DNA from: Humulus lupulus
Taxonomy: Eukaryota > Streptophyta > Magnoliopsida > Rosales > Cannabaceae
Direction: 5' to 3'
NCBI RefSeq assembly: GCF_963169125.1
Contig: NC_084798.1
Coordinates: forward strand, 197,093,481-197,157,480
DNA length: 64,000 nt
A model generated the notes under the pieces. That model made no database searches and was not told where the DNA came from. It saw only the letters and a program-made list of their open reading frames with translations. Every line of letters starts with the position of its first letter. The stretch's first letter is position 1. Positions 44,290 through 54,535 of the stretch are shown piece after piece. Made by a program: the position numbers and the translations under genes.

Positions 44290-45880
44290 TTTTGTACGAT
44301 TATTTCAATCTTATTTATTAAATAACATTGCATCAAGCATAACCAATCATGAAATAAAGAAAAGTTCTCACGTCCCTATTCACCTACAACACAAATAGTA
44401 TCACAGAGTCTCAGATAGTTGTACAATAGGTTTTCAGTTGATACAATAAAGACTTTAGAAGGGGATCCAATCCCGAGCTAATATTACTAAATAACATTGC
44501 ACTAAGCATAACTAATTATGACATAATGAATCGTTCCAACATACACTAGTCAAACAATACTACCACAACAGTCTCAGATAGTTGCCCTAGAGAGTAAGGC
44601 ATAGCAGTGAATTTAGAAGGGGATCCGATCCCGAAAATATATTACTAGATAACATTGCACTAAGTAGACCTAATTATGACCTAGAGAATCGTTCCAACCT
44701 ACCCTAGTAACCATGATAACCAATACTACCGCTTGGGTCTCAAATAGTTATCCTATAAAGTAATACATAGTTGTGACTTTAGAAGGTGATCCAATCCCGA
44801 TCTTATATCACTAAAGATCTTAATTACTAAATAACATTGCACCAAGCATACCTATTCATGACATAAGGAAAGTTCTCACGTACCTATTCACCTAGAAAAT
44901 AAATAGTATCGCAGAGTCTCGGATAGTTGTACAATAGGTTTTTAGGTGATACAATAGATACTTTAGAAGGGGGTCCAGTCTGAGCTAATATTACTAGATA
45001 ACATTGTACTAAGCATACCTAATTATGACATAATGAACCGTTCCAACGTACCCTTGTCAAAAAATACTATCGCTAGAGTCTCAGATAGTTGTCCTAGAGA
45101 GTAAGACATAGTAGTGAATTTATAAGGATTATTAGATAATATTGTACTAAGCAGACCTAATTATGACCTAGAGAACTGTTCCAACCTACCCTAGTCACCA
45201 TGATAACCAATATTACCACTAGAGTCTCACATAGTTATCCTATAGAGTAATATAGAGTTGTGACTTTAGAAGCTTATCCAATCCCGATCGTATATTACTA
45301 AAGATCTTAATTACTAAATAACATTGCACCAAGCATACCTAATCATGACATAAGGAAAAGTTCTCATGTTCCTATTCACCTAGAACAGAAATAGTATCAC
45401 AGAGTCTCGGATAGTTGTACAATAGGTTTTCAGTTGATACAATAGAGACTTTAGAAGGGATCCAGACCCGAGCTAATATTACTAGATGACAATGCACTAA
45501 GCATACCAAATTATGACATAATGAACCGTTCCAATCTACCTTGGTCAACCAATACTACCGCTAGAGTCTCAAATAATTGTCCTAGAGAACAAGACATAGT
45601 TGTGAATTTAGAAGGGGATCCGATCCCGGAAAAATATTACTAGATAACATTGCACTAAGATATAGTAGTGAATTTAGAAGGAGATCTGACTTGCACTATG
45701 CAGACCTAATTATGACATAATGAACCATTCCAACGTACCCTAGTAAACTAATACTTCCATTAGAGTCTCAGATAGTTGTCATGTTGAGTAAGATAGAGTA
45801 GTGAATTTAGAAGGGGATCTGATCCCAAAAAAAATATTACTACATAACATTGCACTAAGCAGACCTAATTATTACATGAT
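44290..45880. repeat. Satellite array with three-monomer higher-order repeat
   Basis: The anchor ATAACATTGCACTAAGCA occurs at 44322, 44491, 44649, 44831, 44998, 45136, 45318, 45486, 45644 and 45844, giving spacings of 169, 158, 182, 167, 138, 182, 168, 158 and 200 bp. The spacing and variant pattern repeat every third monomer, about 490-525 bp. Type 1 has 'gttgtacaataggttttcagttgatacaat', type 2 'gttgccctagagagtaag', type 3 'gttatcctatagagtaat' plus 'actaaagatcttaatt'. All share 'gagtctcagatagttgt' and 'tttagaaggggatccgatcccg', the latter containing the palindrome GGGATCCGATCCC. Element E's LTR abuts its left end. I do not recognise the satellite family. Confidence 0.85.
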
Positions 45881-47192
45881 TAGTCATTATAATGTTAACT
45901 ATTCACCGAGATAACCTATACTACACGTAATAATATACAATGCATTATTTTTTTTTTTCAACTTGTGCTTACATTTTTCTAATTTTTTTTCTTTTTCATA
46001 TTTTGAATAATACATATTTTTTAAATATTTAAATAAAATAAAGTTAAAACAAAAAAATATATAAAAAATACTTGTTAAAATAAGAGGCTTTTTTCTTAAT
46101 AAAAAAGACATTATTTTTTAAAAATAATGATGAAAATAATATAAAATATAATTTTTGAAATTAACAAAACAAAAAGAAATTAAGAATGTCAATAAAAATA
46201 TTGAGAAAAGTGTTAGAAATAAATATAAAATTAATTTTTTGTTTAATTAATGGGTTGTCTTTATATATTATTGGAGTGCAAATATAATGTCCCTAATATA
46301 CAAATATATATATTTTTTATTTTGAAACAACAAAAAAAATTTACTTTTAAAAGTTTCAATTAAGGATTTTTTTAATTTTAATTTCATCTTTTATTATCAA
46401 AATAATTTTCATTATTAATAAAATAAAATCAATAATATAATTTGGTTGCTTTATTAAATTCTTGAATTTTTTTTAGTTTATGATAAGAATTAATTAAAAT
46501 TTTAAATATCTACCAATAATAAAATTATAGAGTTTTACCTTATCAATTTTTTATTTAATTTCAATTTTTTTAAAATTCATTAAATAAAAAAATTGTGGTA
46601 TTTTTATTAAATGGCTTAAATTATTATTGTTATTTTCTCTTAATTTTTTTAAATGCATTTAATTGGTCAAATTTCTATTTAAAATTATAGTGGCTAAAAT
46701 TAATGAGTGATTTTTACTAAAAATATGATATTAAATTATAAAAATGGGTAGTTGCCGAAATTAATGGATAAATGATTTAAAAAGACAATATTAAATTAAA
46801 TGTGGCTACATGATTCATGATTACATACATTTGAGAAGTAACAACGTATTAATTACTTATTCATTAAATTAAAAAAGTGTGGTTCTTGTATTAAATGACA
46901 TAGTTTAATATTGTTATTTATTTCTTCAGTTTTTTATTTTTTTTCGTTTTTTGTTAAATGCATTTAATTTGTGAAATTGGTTATTAAAAAATAGGTGGCC
47001 GAAATTAATTGGTATTTTTTATAAAATAGAAATAATATTTAATTAATGTGAATGCATGATTAGTGATTACATTGGCAAGTTACCACGTATTAATTATTTA
47101 TTCTTTCAATAATATTTTATTATTTGTTTTAAAGGAATCCAAAATATTTTATTAAAAATGTGAAATGTTGCAATGTTTCTTCATAACACACA
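45881..47192. other. Very AT-rich intergenic stretch with a 284-bp tandem duplication
   Basis: No coding sequence visible. Units starting at 46575 and 46859 (each ATTCATTAAAT-AAAAAA--TGTGG...) run collinearly to about 46858 and 47140 with many differences, so they are an old tandem duplication. The rest is poly-A/T-rich. Confidence 0.5.
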
Positions 47193-47202
47193 CTATAAAT
47201 AC
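47193..47202 (+). promoter_or_regulatory. Possible TATA box
   Basis: CTATAAATAC about 80 bp upstream of a short ORF remnant starting at 47271. Confidence 0.3.
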
Positions 47203-47270
47203 CATATAGCCTAAACCGATTGTGTTTTTTTTTTTTTTTTTAAATCAAGTTTTACACACATTCAACTACC

Positions 47271-47623
47271 ATGTCTATCATCAACATATCACATTCAACC
47301 TATTCAAAGAATGAAGATAACTCTTCACCATTTTCATTCCAAAGATGATGAAGTAAATTCTCCATTGAAGAAGATCAAGGTTGAGAAGTGGTGATGAGAA
47401 AGATGTGAATCCACTTGATGCTCAACTAGAGTACAATCCAAATGAAATATATTTCGATATTATGTTTAAAAAATTTAATGAAAATTTCAGTCGTCTACTT
47501 GAATTGAAGAACAACATGGATGAATTTGTTCGAGAGATGATGAGATGCGTCTTTGCGACGCAAACTCTGCATGGATCAATGGCCAACTATTTTGATGCAG
47601 AGAGGAAAAAGAACGAGGTGTGA
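47271..47623 (+). pseudogene. Small unrecognised ORF remnant
   Basis: ATG at 47271 begins a 25-codon frame. After a frame change an open stretch from about 47381 to 47623 encodes a charged sequence (NPLDAQLEYNPNEIYFD, FVREMMRCVF, NYFDAERKKNE), ending TGA and followed by a further Lys/Glu-rich stretch. Composition differs from the AT-rich surroundings, and a TATA-like box lies upstream. It could be a decayed gene, a transposon fragment or chance. I do not recognise it. Confidence 0.3.
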
Positions 47624-47699
47624 GAGAAATATTTGAAGGAGAAGGAGAAGAACATGACAAAGAAGAATGACAATCTCGAACATGCTTCAAGTGTTTTTT

Positions 47700-48946
47700 T
47701 GTTTTTGTTTTTTGTTTTAATTTAATGTTTCTATGTGTTTCTTTAGGTCTTACTATAATATTTTTATTCTATTATGTTTTAGTTTTTTTATGGACATTTT
47801 CTTATTAGGATTTGTTATGAATAGAAACTTTTATTTCATTTTGGGTTTTCAAATAAAATCTTATTATTAATAATGTTAATAATTTTATTGGAGTGAAATT
47901 GTCCAATTTTTTTTAAAACTTGTCCAATTTTAATTAATAATTAACAGTTAACCAATAAGCAATCTCTTAATTAATGGACTTTATAAATGACCTAACCAAT
48001 TATATTAAATGAATATATTTCCTTGTTGGGCAATATAGGACTAATGAATAAATATCTAATTTCACAACAACAATAATTTGATTTTCCCAAGAGAATACAA
48101 AGAGATGCTTCTTCTCAAAAATCAAAATAGTTTTTTAATGCTATCCGAAATTAATTATATTTTTAATAACACGTGCTCAAATTAATGTTTTAAAAAAAGT
48201 TTCAATTAATTCCCTATTTTCAAGGTAAAGAATATCAATAGTTATTGGTTATGATGTAAACTTATCAATAAATGTTTATTTATTAATAATAGAAAATTTG
48301 AAAAATTGTATTATTTTTGTAGTTTGGGAAAAAATGAAGAGTTGTATTGATTAATTTTACCTATAATAAAAGTAGTTTGGCATAAATCAATGTTGTTGTT
48401 TTTTATTTTAAAATTTGTATTTTATAATGTAATATGGAAAGTTTTATTTCTTATTTTTGTTTTGATGTTCATTTATTGTTAGAAAAATCAATAGTCATCC
48501 ATTATTTTAGGGTACATAAAAAATCATTAATTATTTGTAATTTCCAATATAAGATTTAAATAATAAAATCTCAAATTGGAAATAATAGTTTCAAAATTAA
48601 AATTTAATAAGTTAAAGAAATTAAAAAAATATTGCAAAAAAATATGTTTCAATTAGTGCATTGGAAATTACATAAACTTGAACCAAATAATATTTAAAAT
48701 GCTACATTGGAAATTAAACAAACTTATTTCGATCAACAATATAAAAATACAAAAGTAAACAAAATTACTACTCCATATCTCCATAATTATTGATTACATT
48801 ACTACTAACAATGATATCCTGATTTTGGTCTTCAGATCTTTGAGATGCTTTACATAGTTGTTGTACAAAACAATAAATAATTAAAAAAATTTAGATAAAC
48901 ATATACCAACTAGATAATATTTCATACTGTAAAATTATGAAATTAG
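47700..48946. other. AT-rich non-coding stretch
   Basis: Long A/T runs with no convincing coding potential. On the minus strand a Gln/Asp-rich open segment at about 48763-48860 could be a further 3' exon of the neighbouring candidate gene, but I see no matching acceptor. Confidence 0.4.
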
Positions 48947-49682
48947 TTAAGATATACCAACTAGACAACGACAAAGTTGATGGATAATATTATTTGAACC
49001 ATTTAACCTATCTCTAGATTCAAGGATCTTTGTAACCAAAATATTTAGCAAACCAACAACCATTGTGAGCAAAGCATTTACTTTTGCCACCCCAACCTGT
49101 AAAAAAATAAATTAATATAAAATAATTAAAATAATAATAAAAAAATAATACATACACATTTTACATGATCTGGAATTTGAAGGTCCCCTTCATTTACATC
49201 TGATGGTATATTAATGGTCATTGCATCACCATCCTTATCAGGTATGAAAAAACTCCATGGTGGGATAGGAACATCATGGTCTACCTCATCTACACATACA
49301 TGATTTTCATATTCCTATTTTTTAAATAGAAAAAAGAAAAAATATTTTAGAAAAATAATACTCTAGTGTTCTAACATAAACATAAAATGAGTTTTCAATC
49401 ATAGACATATATATATATATATGAAGATATTACCTTACAAAAAGAACAATAAGACTCACTATGAAGACAACGTCGAGTTCTACTTTCGAACATTGAAGAG
49501 GATGACTCCAATCTTTTCATAGGAGATCTATACCGACGAGCGCAATCTAAAAGTAATTTGGACATGATACGATTAGGAGACAATGAGTTCTCATAAAAAA
49601 TTTGTCTCTTCTTTCCAACCTTTCCTCCTAAATTCTTAGATCTACTTTTTTTGTTCTTCTTCCCCTTCCCCTCTACTCCCAT
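48947..49682 (-). CDS. Candidate three-exon gene of unknown function
   Basis: Three minus-strand open segments join in phase at canonical splice sites: exon 1 49682-49434 (ATG; AAG|GTAATATC), exon 2 49314-49165 (AAATAG|GAATATG to CAT|GTAAAATG), exon 3 49096-48947 (TTTTTTTACAG|GTTGGGG to TAA). The product would be about 182 aa. It has a basic N-terminus (GKGKKNKKSRSKN, then RIMSKLLLDCARRYR), an acidic middle (VDEVDHDVPIPPWSFFIP) and a hydrophobic/amphipathic end (VNALLTMVVGLLNILVTKI). Introns are 119 and 68 bp and AT-rich, normal for plants. All three junctions keep phase 0, which is unlikely by chance. No known domain is recognised. It may be a host gene or a fragment of an unrecognised transposon. 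Confidence 0.45.
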
Positions 49683-50157
49683 GCGTTTTCTCTCTCCCCC
49701 TCTATTTTTTCCCACATGTTTTTTTCTTCTTTCTCTCCTTCACATGCTCACGAAATCATGGGTGCAATTCTGATTTTTTATGTTAATTTTTTTACTTTGA
49801 ATGGAGGAGAAGAAGAAGAAGAAGAAGAAGAAGAAGAAGAAGAAGAATAGAGAGTTTAAGAAATGAGTGTGCATTTATTATGAAACTCTAATTTTTAAAA
49901 TTTTAAATTAATTCAAAACTTGAAAAGAGAGCTTACCTCTTATTGGTTGGAATCACCATTCCTAATGACAAAAAGAAAACAATTAATGCCCCCTAAAAAA
50001 GAATCTATGCAAAAAAAAAAGAATCTTTACTTGTTGGTAACTTGATGTATTAAGTCACCTACATGTCATGTCAGTATATTTGCACATTTATCTAGGTACT
50101 CATGTGTGGGTAATAACCATTGAGAACTTTTCCATATATATATATATATATATTAAA
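49683..50157. other. Non-coding stretch with GAA microsatellite
   Basis: A (GAA)n run lies at about 49808-49848 and (AT)n at 50134-50152, next to the LTR of element F. There is no coding sequence. As seen from the candidate gene on the minus strand this is its upstream region, and on that strand it is TTC-rich, as many plant 5' regions are. Confidence 0.5.
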
Positions 50158-51295
50158 TGAAGATGCTATAAATGCAAAGTCACGTTTGACTTTTCAAAAG
50201 ACCAAAAGAAAGATGATTTCACTGACATTTTTATATATGTATAGCATGTGAGTCTTTTGTAGTCTTTTCTCACATTTTCTCACATTTGTAGTCTTTTCTC
50301 ACATTTTCTTTTGCTCAATGTATAAAATGATTTTAGCCTTGGGTTCAATTTTGGGTTTATTTACTATTGTAAACATCCACATAATGGGGTTGAGAAAAAG
50401 AGTGAATCCCTAATATGATGCTTTTTCTTTAGATTGGGAATATTACAAAACGTCTTTTGATTGAAACTTCATCCAAAATAGATATTGACGATAACATTCA
50501 GAAGTGTTTACACTTTGACGAATTTGTTCACTTTTTTAGCAGATTTTATGAAGTGAATTTAGCATTCATTCCTTTTTATTTAATGTAGTTATGATGAATT
50601 TGCAATTTTCTTGCTATCTTAATTCAATTTGGACAGCACATTAGTCTATGAATTTGTTGATTTATCATGTTCCACATGGCTATATCTCACTTTTGGAGAC
50701 CTTTTGTTGGCTTATAAAGCCTAGGTCAAAGTGGACCATGAACAACATGAAAATCAATTTAAATTTTTAGAGAGAATTGGACAGCGTAACAACATAGAGA
50801 AATCAAGATTTCTCTTTTTCCCATTTGCTATATCTCACTTTTGCAGACCTTTTGTAGGCCTATATAGCCTAGGTCTAAGTGGACCAAAGACAAAAGAAGA
50901 AAATTAGTGAAGAAGAAAAGATGTTTGGAATACCGAAAAGAAAATAGGGGCAAGCCCTACTTCTTACTTTGTAGAATTCTTGAAGATGAAAATCTTAACT
51001 CTCTGTATATTTTTTTTTTTAGTTTTTGTCTTGTATTTTTTTTTTATCGTAATCTCTCTCAGAATTTTGGAAGAGTTTTCTCTTCTCTTCTTTCTCTTTT
51101 TTTTTGCTTCCTTGTTTCTGATTTATTTCCCCTTTTATACTCTAGTTTACGTTATGTAAAGAGTGGTGAGAGTGGAACATGGGAAGGTGGAGAGAAAAGT
51201 GGAGATATTCATCTCCACTGATTTGACTGATACCACTTTTTATAATAATGTATATTATTATATTTTTATTTTATATATTTTTTTTTCGTTCAACA
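50158..51295 (-). repeat. 3' LTR of element F
   Basis: On the minus strand it starts TGTTGAACG at 51295, after a purine tract, and ends ...CATCTTCA at 50158. The terminal ~290 bp match 63747-64000. A ~60-bp segment ('gctatatctcacttttg-agacctttt...cctaggtc-aagtggacca') occurs twice, at about 50682 and 50828. Each copy contains a TATA-like sequence reading on the plus strand. The exact 50158 boundary is uncertain because of the adjoining AT run. Confidence 0.7.
50712..50719 (+). promoter_or_regulatory. Plus-strand TATA-like box in LTR F
   Basis: TTATAAAG within GGCTTATAAAGCC. The second copy of the repeat has CCTATATAGCC near 50860. Both lie 550-700 bp upstream of, and point towards, the antisense ORF at 51406. 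Confidence 0.35.
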
Positions 51296-51306
51296 GATGC
51301 CCCCTC
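51296..51306 (-). other. Polypurine tract of element F
   Basis: GAGGGGGCATC on the minus strand directly precedes the LTR start TGTTGAACG. Confidence 0.6.
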
Positions 51307-51405
51307 AAGCATGTGCATGTTATTTATGTACATGTGCATGCTTGATTTTTTTTTCTTCACTAATAATTTTTTTTATTTGTTTTATAGTGAGAGAGTTATC
51401 CTGAA

Positions 51406-54171
51406 ATGTTTGCCTTTGGTACTCACCATTCTCAGTGGGCTCCTGATAAAACAGGATTTGAAATTAAGATTGGGCCATCTTATCAACGTTCTGTACCATT
51501 GAAAGAAATTCGAGTTTCAGTGACTCCACATGACCTTGTTTCCTTGTCCAAAATTGAAGATGTTAGTTTTGGTGATTTGTGATATCACTTTTCGAATGAT
51601 CAAGAAGCTGCCCAACATATGCGACATTATGGTCCTATTTTCAAGGCTAAGGTTCTTGAGTTGGTTGATAACAGAGATGATGGCGATACTACTCATAAGG
51701 TTACTAGTGAGTTTTTTCCTAGTCTTCATCGCATCTTATTAGAGAAGAAAACTTGTTGTAACTTTTCCTTTAGAGGGAGAGCTCAATTTCTTTCTTATCT
51801 TATGGAATGGACAGAAACAATTTTACGTCTTCATCGTGGTACTTTGACTGATACAAAGATTTATGGTGTCATAGTTGTATCTAGGTTCCCTTTTTTAATT
51901 GAGAATAACATATGGTGAGCTTTTACGAAACTTTGGGGGCCTTTAGCTAATACCTTTCACCACAGCAGCGACGAAATGGGCATTTCCTTATATGACTTGA
52001 AAGTCATTGGTGGCTTACCAATTTTGGGATGCCTTATGAGGAATTTATTCCTTTAAATGCTAAATTGATGCAAGGGCTTATGCGTAGCCCATTTGTTGTG
52101 GAACTTTTAAGGAATCATGCTAAAATTTATGACCATTTGAATGGTATAAAAGTAACTTGGCAGCAATGGGTCGAATATTTTTACAGAGGGCAAAAGATTT
52201 TTGAAGGTATTAAGGGAGCTTCTACCTCCAAGACCTCAAAGAAGACTTCAAAAAGGAAAGATGACAAACGAATTGACATACGCTCTCTTCCTTTAAATAC
52301 ATCGAAGGAGTGTATTCTTGCAGCTTTCATATCTTTCTGGTTAAGTCAATTTTTTTTTCCTTATCAAGGTTATGATGTAAGGTCCGAAACATTTTATATG
52401 GCTTCATTAATGGGACAAGGGGTCAAAGTTTCACTTGCACCTTTTGTTTTAGGACATATTTATCATCGTTTAAATATTGCAGCTACACATGTGCAAGGTC
52501 AAGGCCAAAGTTTCTTGCCTATACATTATGTATTAGGTTGGTTGGCTGAACATTTTCGTGACCTATATAGCAATTGGAGCTCCTCTATTGATTTTCCTTT
52601 TTTAAGCAAATATGTTGGGCTACCAGCTGAGAATCGAAGTCTTAATGCAGCCCTTCGTATTTTAAACGAAGAAGATTATGTCATTCACCGACCATATTCT
52701 TTCCCTGCTGAAGAAGATTTTGATTGTATGGACAATGAAGACCTATCAGATGATAGATTTGAGATGTCGGTTTCCATGCGTTCTCCTATGTTACCTGTGA
52801 GAGTAGGTAAAGAACTATATGTTGAGCCATACTTTCCCTATAGATTTACTTGCCAATTTGGTTTTGATCAAGGTGTGCCCTCAAATGAACTCTGTTATAG
52901 TTTTTCTCGAAGAACGCAATGTGGGATAGCTGGCGTTGTTGAAGCCTGGGCCTTGCTTTTAAGGAGAAATACTGGTATTCGTTTTCATATCCCTAGTATG
53001 ACTCGTATGGGTCAGTGTACGTGGTGGTACTGTCATTGGTGGGCAAGGACTTGTATGCCTTTCTTAGGGATATCTGTCAAGAATCATCATTTAGAGCTCT
53101 CGAAGCAACCTTATGAAGAAGAGGATCCTAAATATATCATTAAGGACATTCGAAAGATTTATTCAACTCTTGATGAAGTCTTTATAAAGTGTACTCCCAA
53201 TGATACTGAATTTTCTAATGCCAACTATGTCGATGTTGGATCAGATAGTGACGATACCTCAAAAGTACATTTCAAAAGGAAAAAACATATGAAAACCCTT
53301 CAAATTAATCAAGATAAAAATATAGCTTTCCCAATTACACAGGATTCCATTAATGCACCCCTTGACATTTGTATTGATGCCTCCAGTTCGAGAGTAGATG
53401 AGCTTGTTGATTTTGCTGAGTCTGATGACTATGTTAATGTTGAAATTTCTGATGAAATGTTGTCTCGAGAGAATATTGTTCCACTAGAACAAATCTCATC
53501 TATGTCTGTTTTAGCAATTACCAACTCAACCTTAAAGGAATACACCAAGGAGTTCTTAATTAGCATCATGAATGACATATTTAATTTATTATCTCCTTCC
53601 CGACCAACAAAAGACATTTTGGAATGTTGTGTTGAAGAAATTAAGAAGCTTGACTTGCTAGATGTTGTTTGTAGGAAGATGAATGTCGAAACTCCAGTGA
53701 TTGCGTGGTTTATCAGTTCTGTCATTTTCCCTGAAAGAAAAATCTACAGTTGCTTCCCATGTAGTTGAAAGTGCCATAGATATTGATATATCTCTCATCC
53801 ATGATATAATTAATCATGGTGAAGAAAATTTGGCTACCATGGATAGACTATCTATATCTGTGTCGGACATGAAACAAGTTTTGGAAGATCTTAAGATCAA
53901 GGAGGCAGAAATTATCACAGTGGAATTGGCGTTACAACAAAGACGAACTAAATATGAGACTGAAAAAGCATCAGCCGAAAAAGATCTTTCTAATCTTGAA
54001 GACTCGTTGAAGCAGCATCAACAGATTGATGAGAGGATAAAGTAATCAAAGCTTGAAGCTGGTGTGGAAAAATTCTATGAACTCGAAAGAGCTAAAGCTG
54101 CAATCGAAGCTCATGAAGAAGAATTTCAGACGATCCACAATTCTTTAACCTCATTCCTCAAGATAGACTGA
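51406..54171 (+). pseudogene. Antisense ORF of element F: plant mobile domain (PMD)-like protein with coiled-coil tail
   Basis: A plus-strand ORF opposite to pol, about 920 codons from ATG at 51406 to TGA at 54169. It is broken by TGA near 51580 and at 51916, a shift near 52020, a shift near 53730 and TAA at 54043. The central 579 codons (52029-53768) are open. The first half resembles the plant mobile domain family (DLKVIGGLPI then EEFIPLN; WQQWVEYFYRG; FISFWLSQFFFPYQGYD; PFVLGHIYHRLN; HYVLGWLAEHF), which occurs in plant transposons and in host MAIN/MAIL proteins. The second half is acidic, then a heptad-like Lys/Glu/Gln coiled coil (about 53860-54150). The role in the element is unknown. 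Placement between 3' LTR and pol, antisense, is typical of Tat extra ORFs. Confidence 0.8.
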
Positions 54172-54535
54172 AGATCTCATCAATCATTTTCTTTTAGTTT
54201 AAAAAATTTTAGTATCATTTTTTTATCAGTATTAGAGACTGATGGTAGTTTTGTCATTTGGATCTTTATGGTGCTTAACTCTGTTGTGTGGAGAAATTTT
54301 TTTGTTTTGATTTTGCGGCTGTATCTATATTAATAATATATTTCATTTTGGATAGCCTACGTACCCAAAGTGGGATCAAGCCTTCCGTAGTTCTTTTTTT
54401 TTTTTGAAGGGGAATATGAGTTGCTTTATTTTTGTGGCTGGGCCTAGTTATAAACCAGATTGCCTACATACCCAAAGTGGGATCAATCCTTTCGTAGTTC
54501 ATCGTGGTCTATACATTAGGTGAAAACCCTTTTGT
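54172..54535. other. Spacer between antisense ORF and integrase, with two hairpin-motif copies
   Basis: Non-coding. Two copies of the motif GCCTACGTACCCAAAGTGGG...CGTAGTTC lie at 54355-54393 and 54462-54500. The two converging reading frames end on either side of it, so transcript ends from both strands are expected here. Confidence 0.6.
54355..54500. repeat. Duplicated hairpin motif, 39 bp per copy
   Basis: Copies at 54355-54393 and 54462-54500 share GCCTAC-TACCCAAAGTGGGATCAA-CCTT-CGTAGTTC. CTACG and CGTAG can pair, with an inner CCCAAAGTGGG stem. A third, weaker copy is at 62726-62768 in the leader of the same element. Confidence 0.7.

Noticed and set aside
44290..45880. Satellite array as part of element E's LTR
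   Set aside because: The LTR-like ends lie at 43705 and 44245, and the array has no retroelement features. It is more likely flanking DNA.
50907..51221. 104-codon ORF in the LTR of element F
   Set aside because: Its hydrophobic Phe/Leu-rich product comes from poly-T tracts, and it lies in the LTR.
53429..53725. 98-codon minus-strand ORF within the PMD-like gene
   Set aside because: It is an opposite-frame shadow of the plus-strand ORF.
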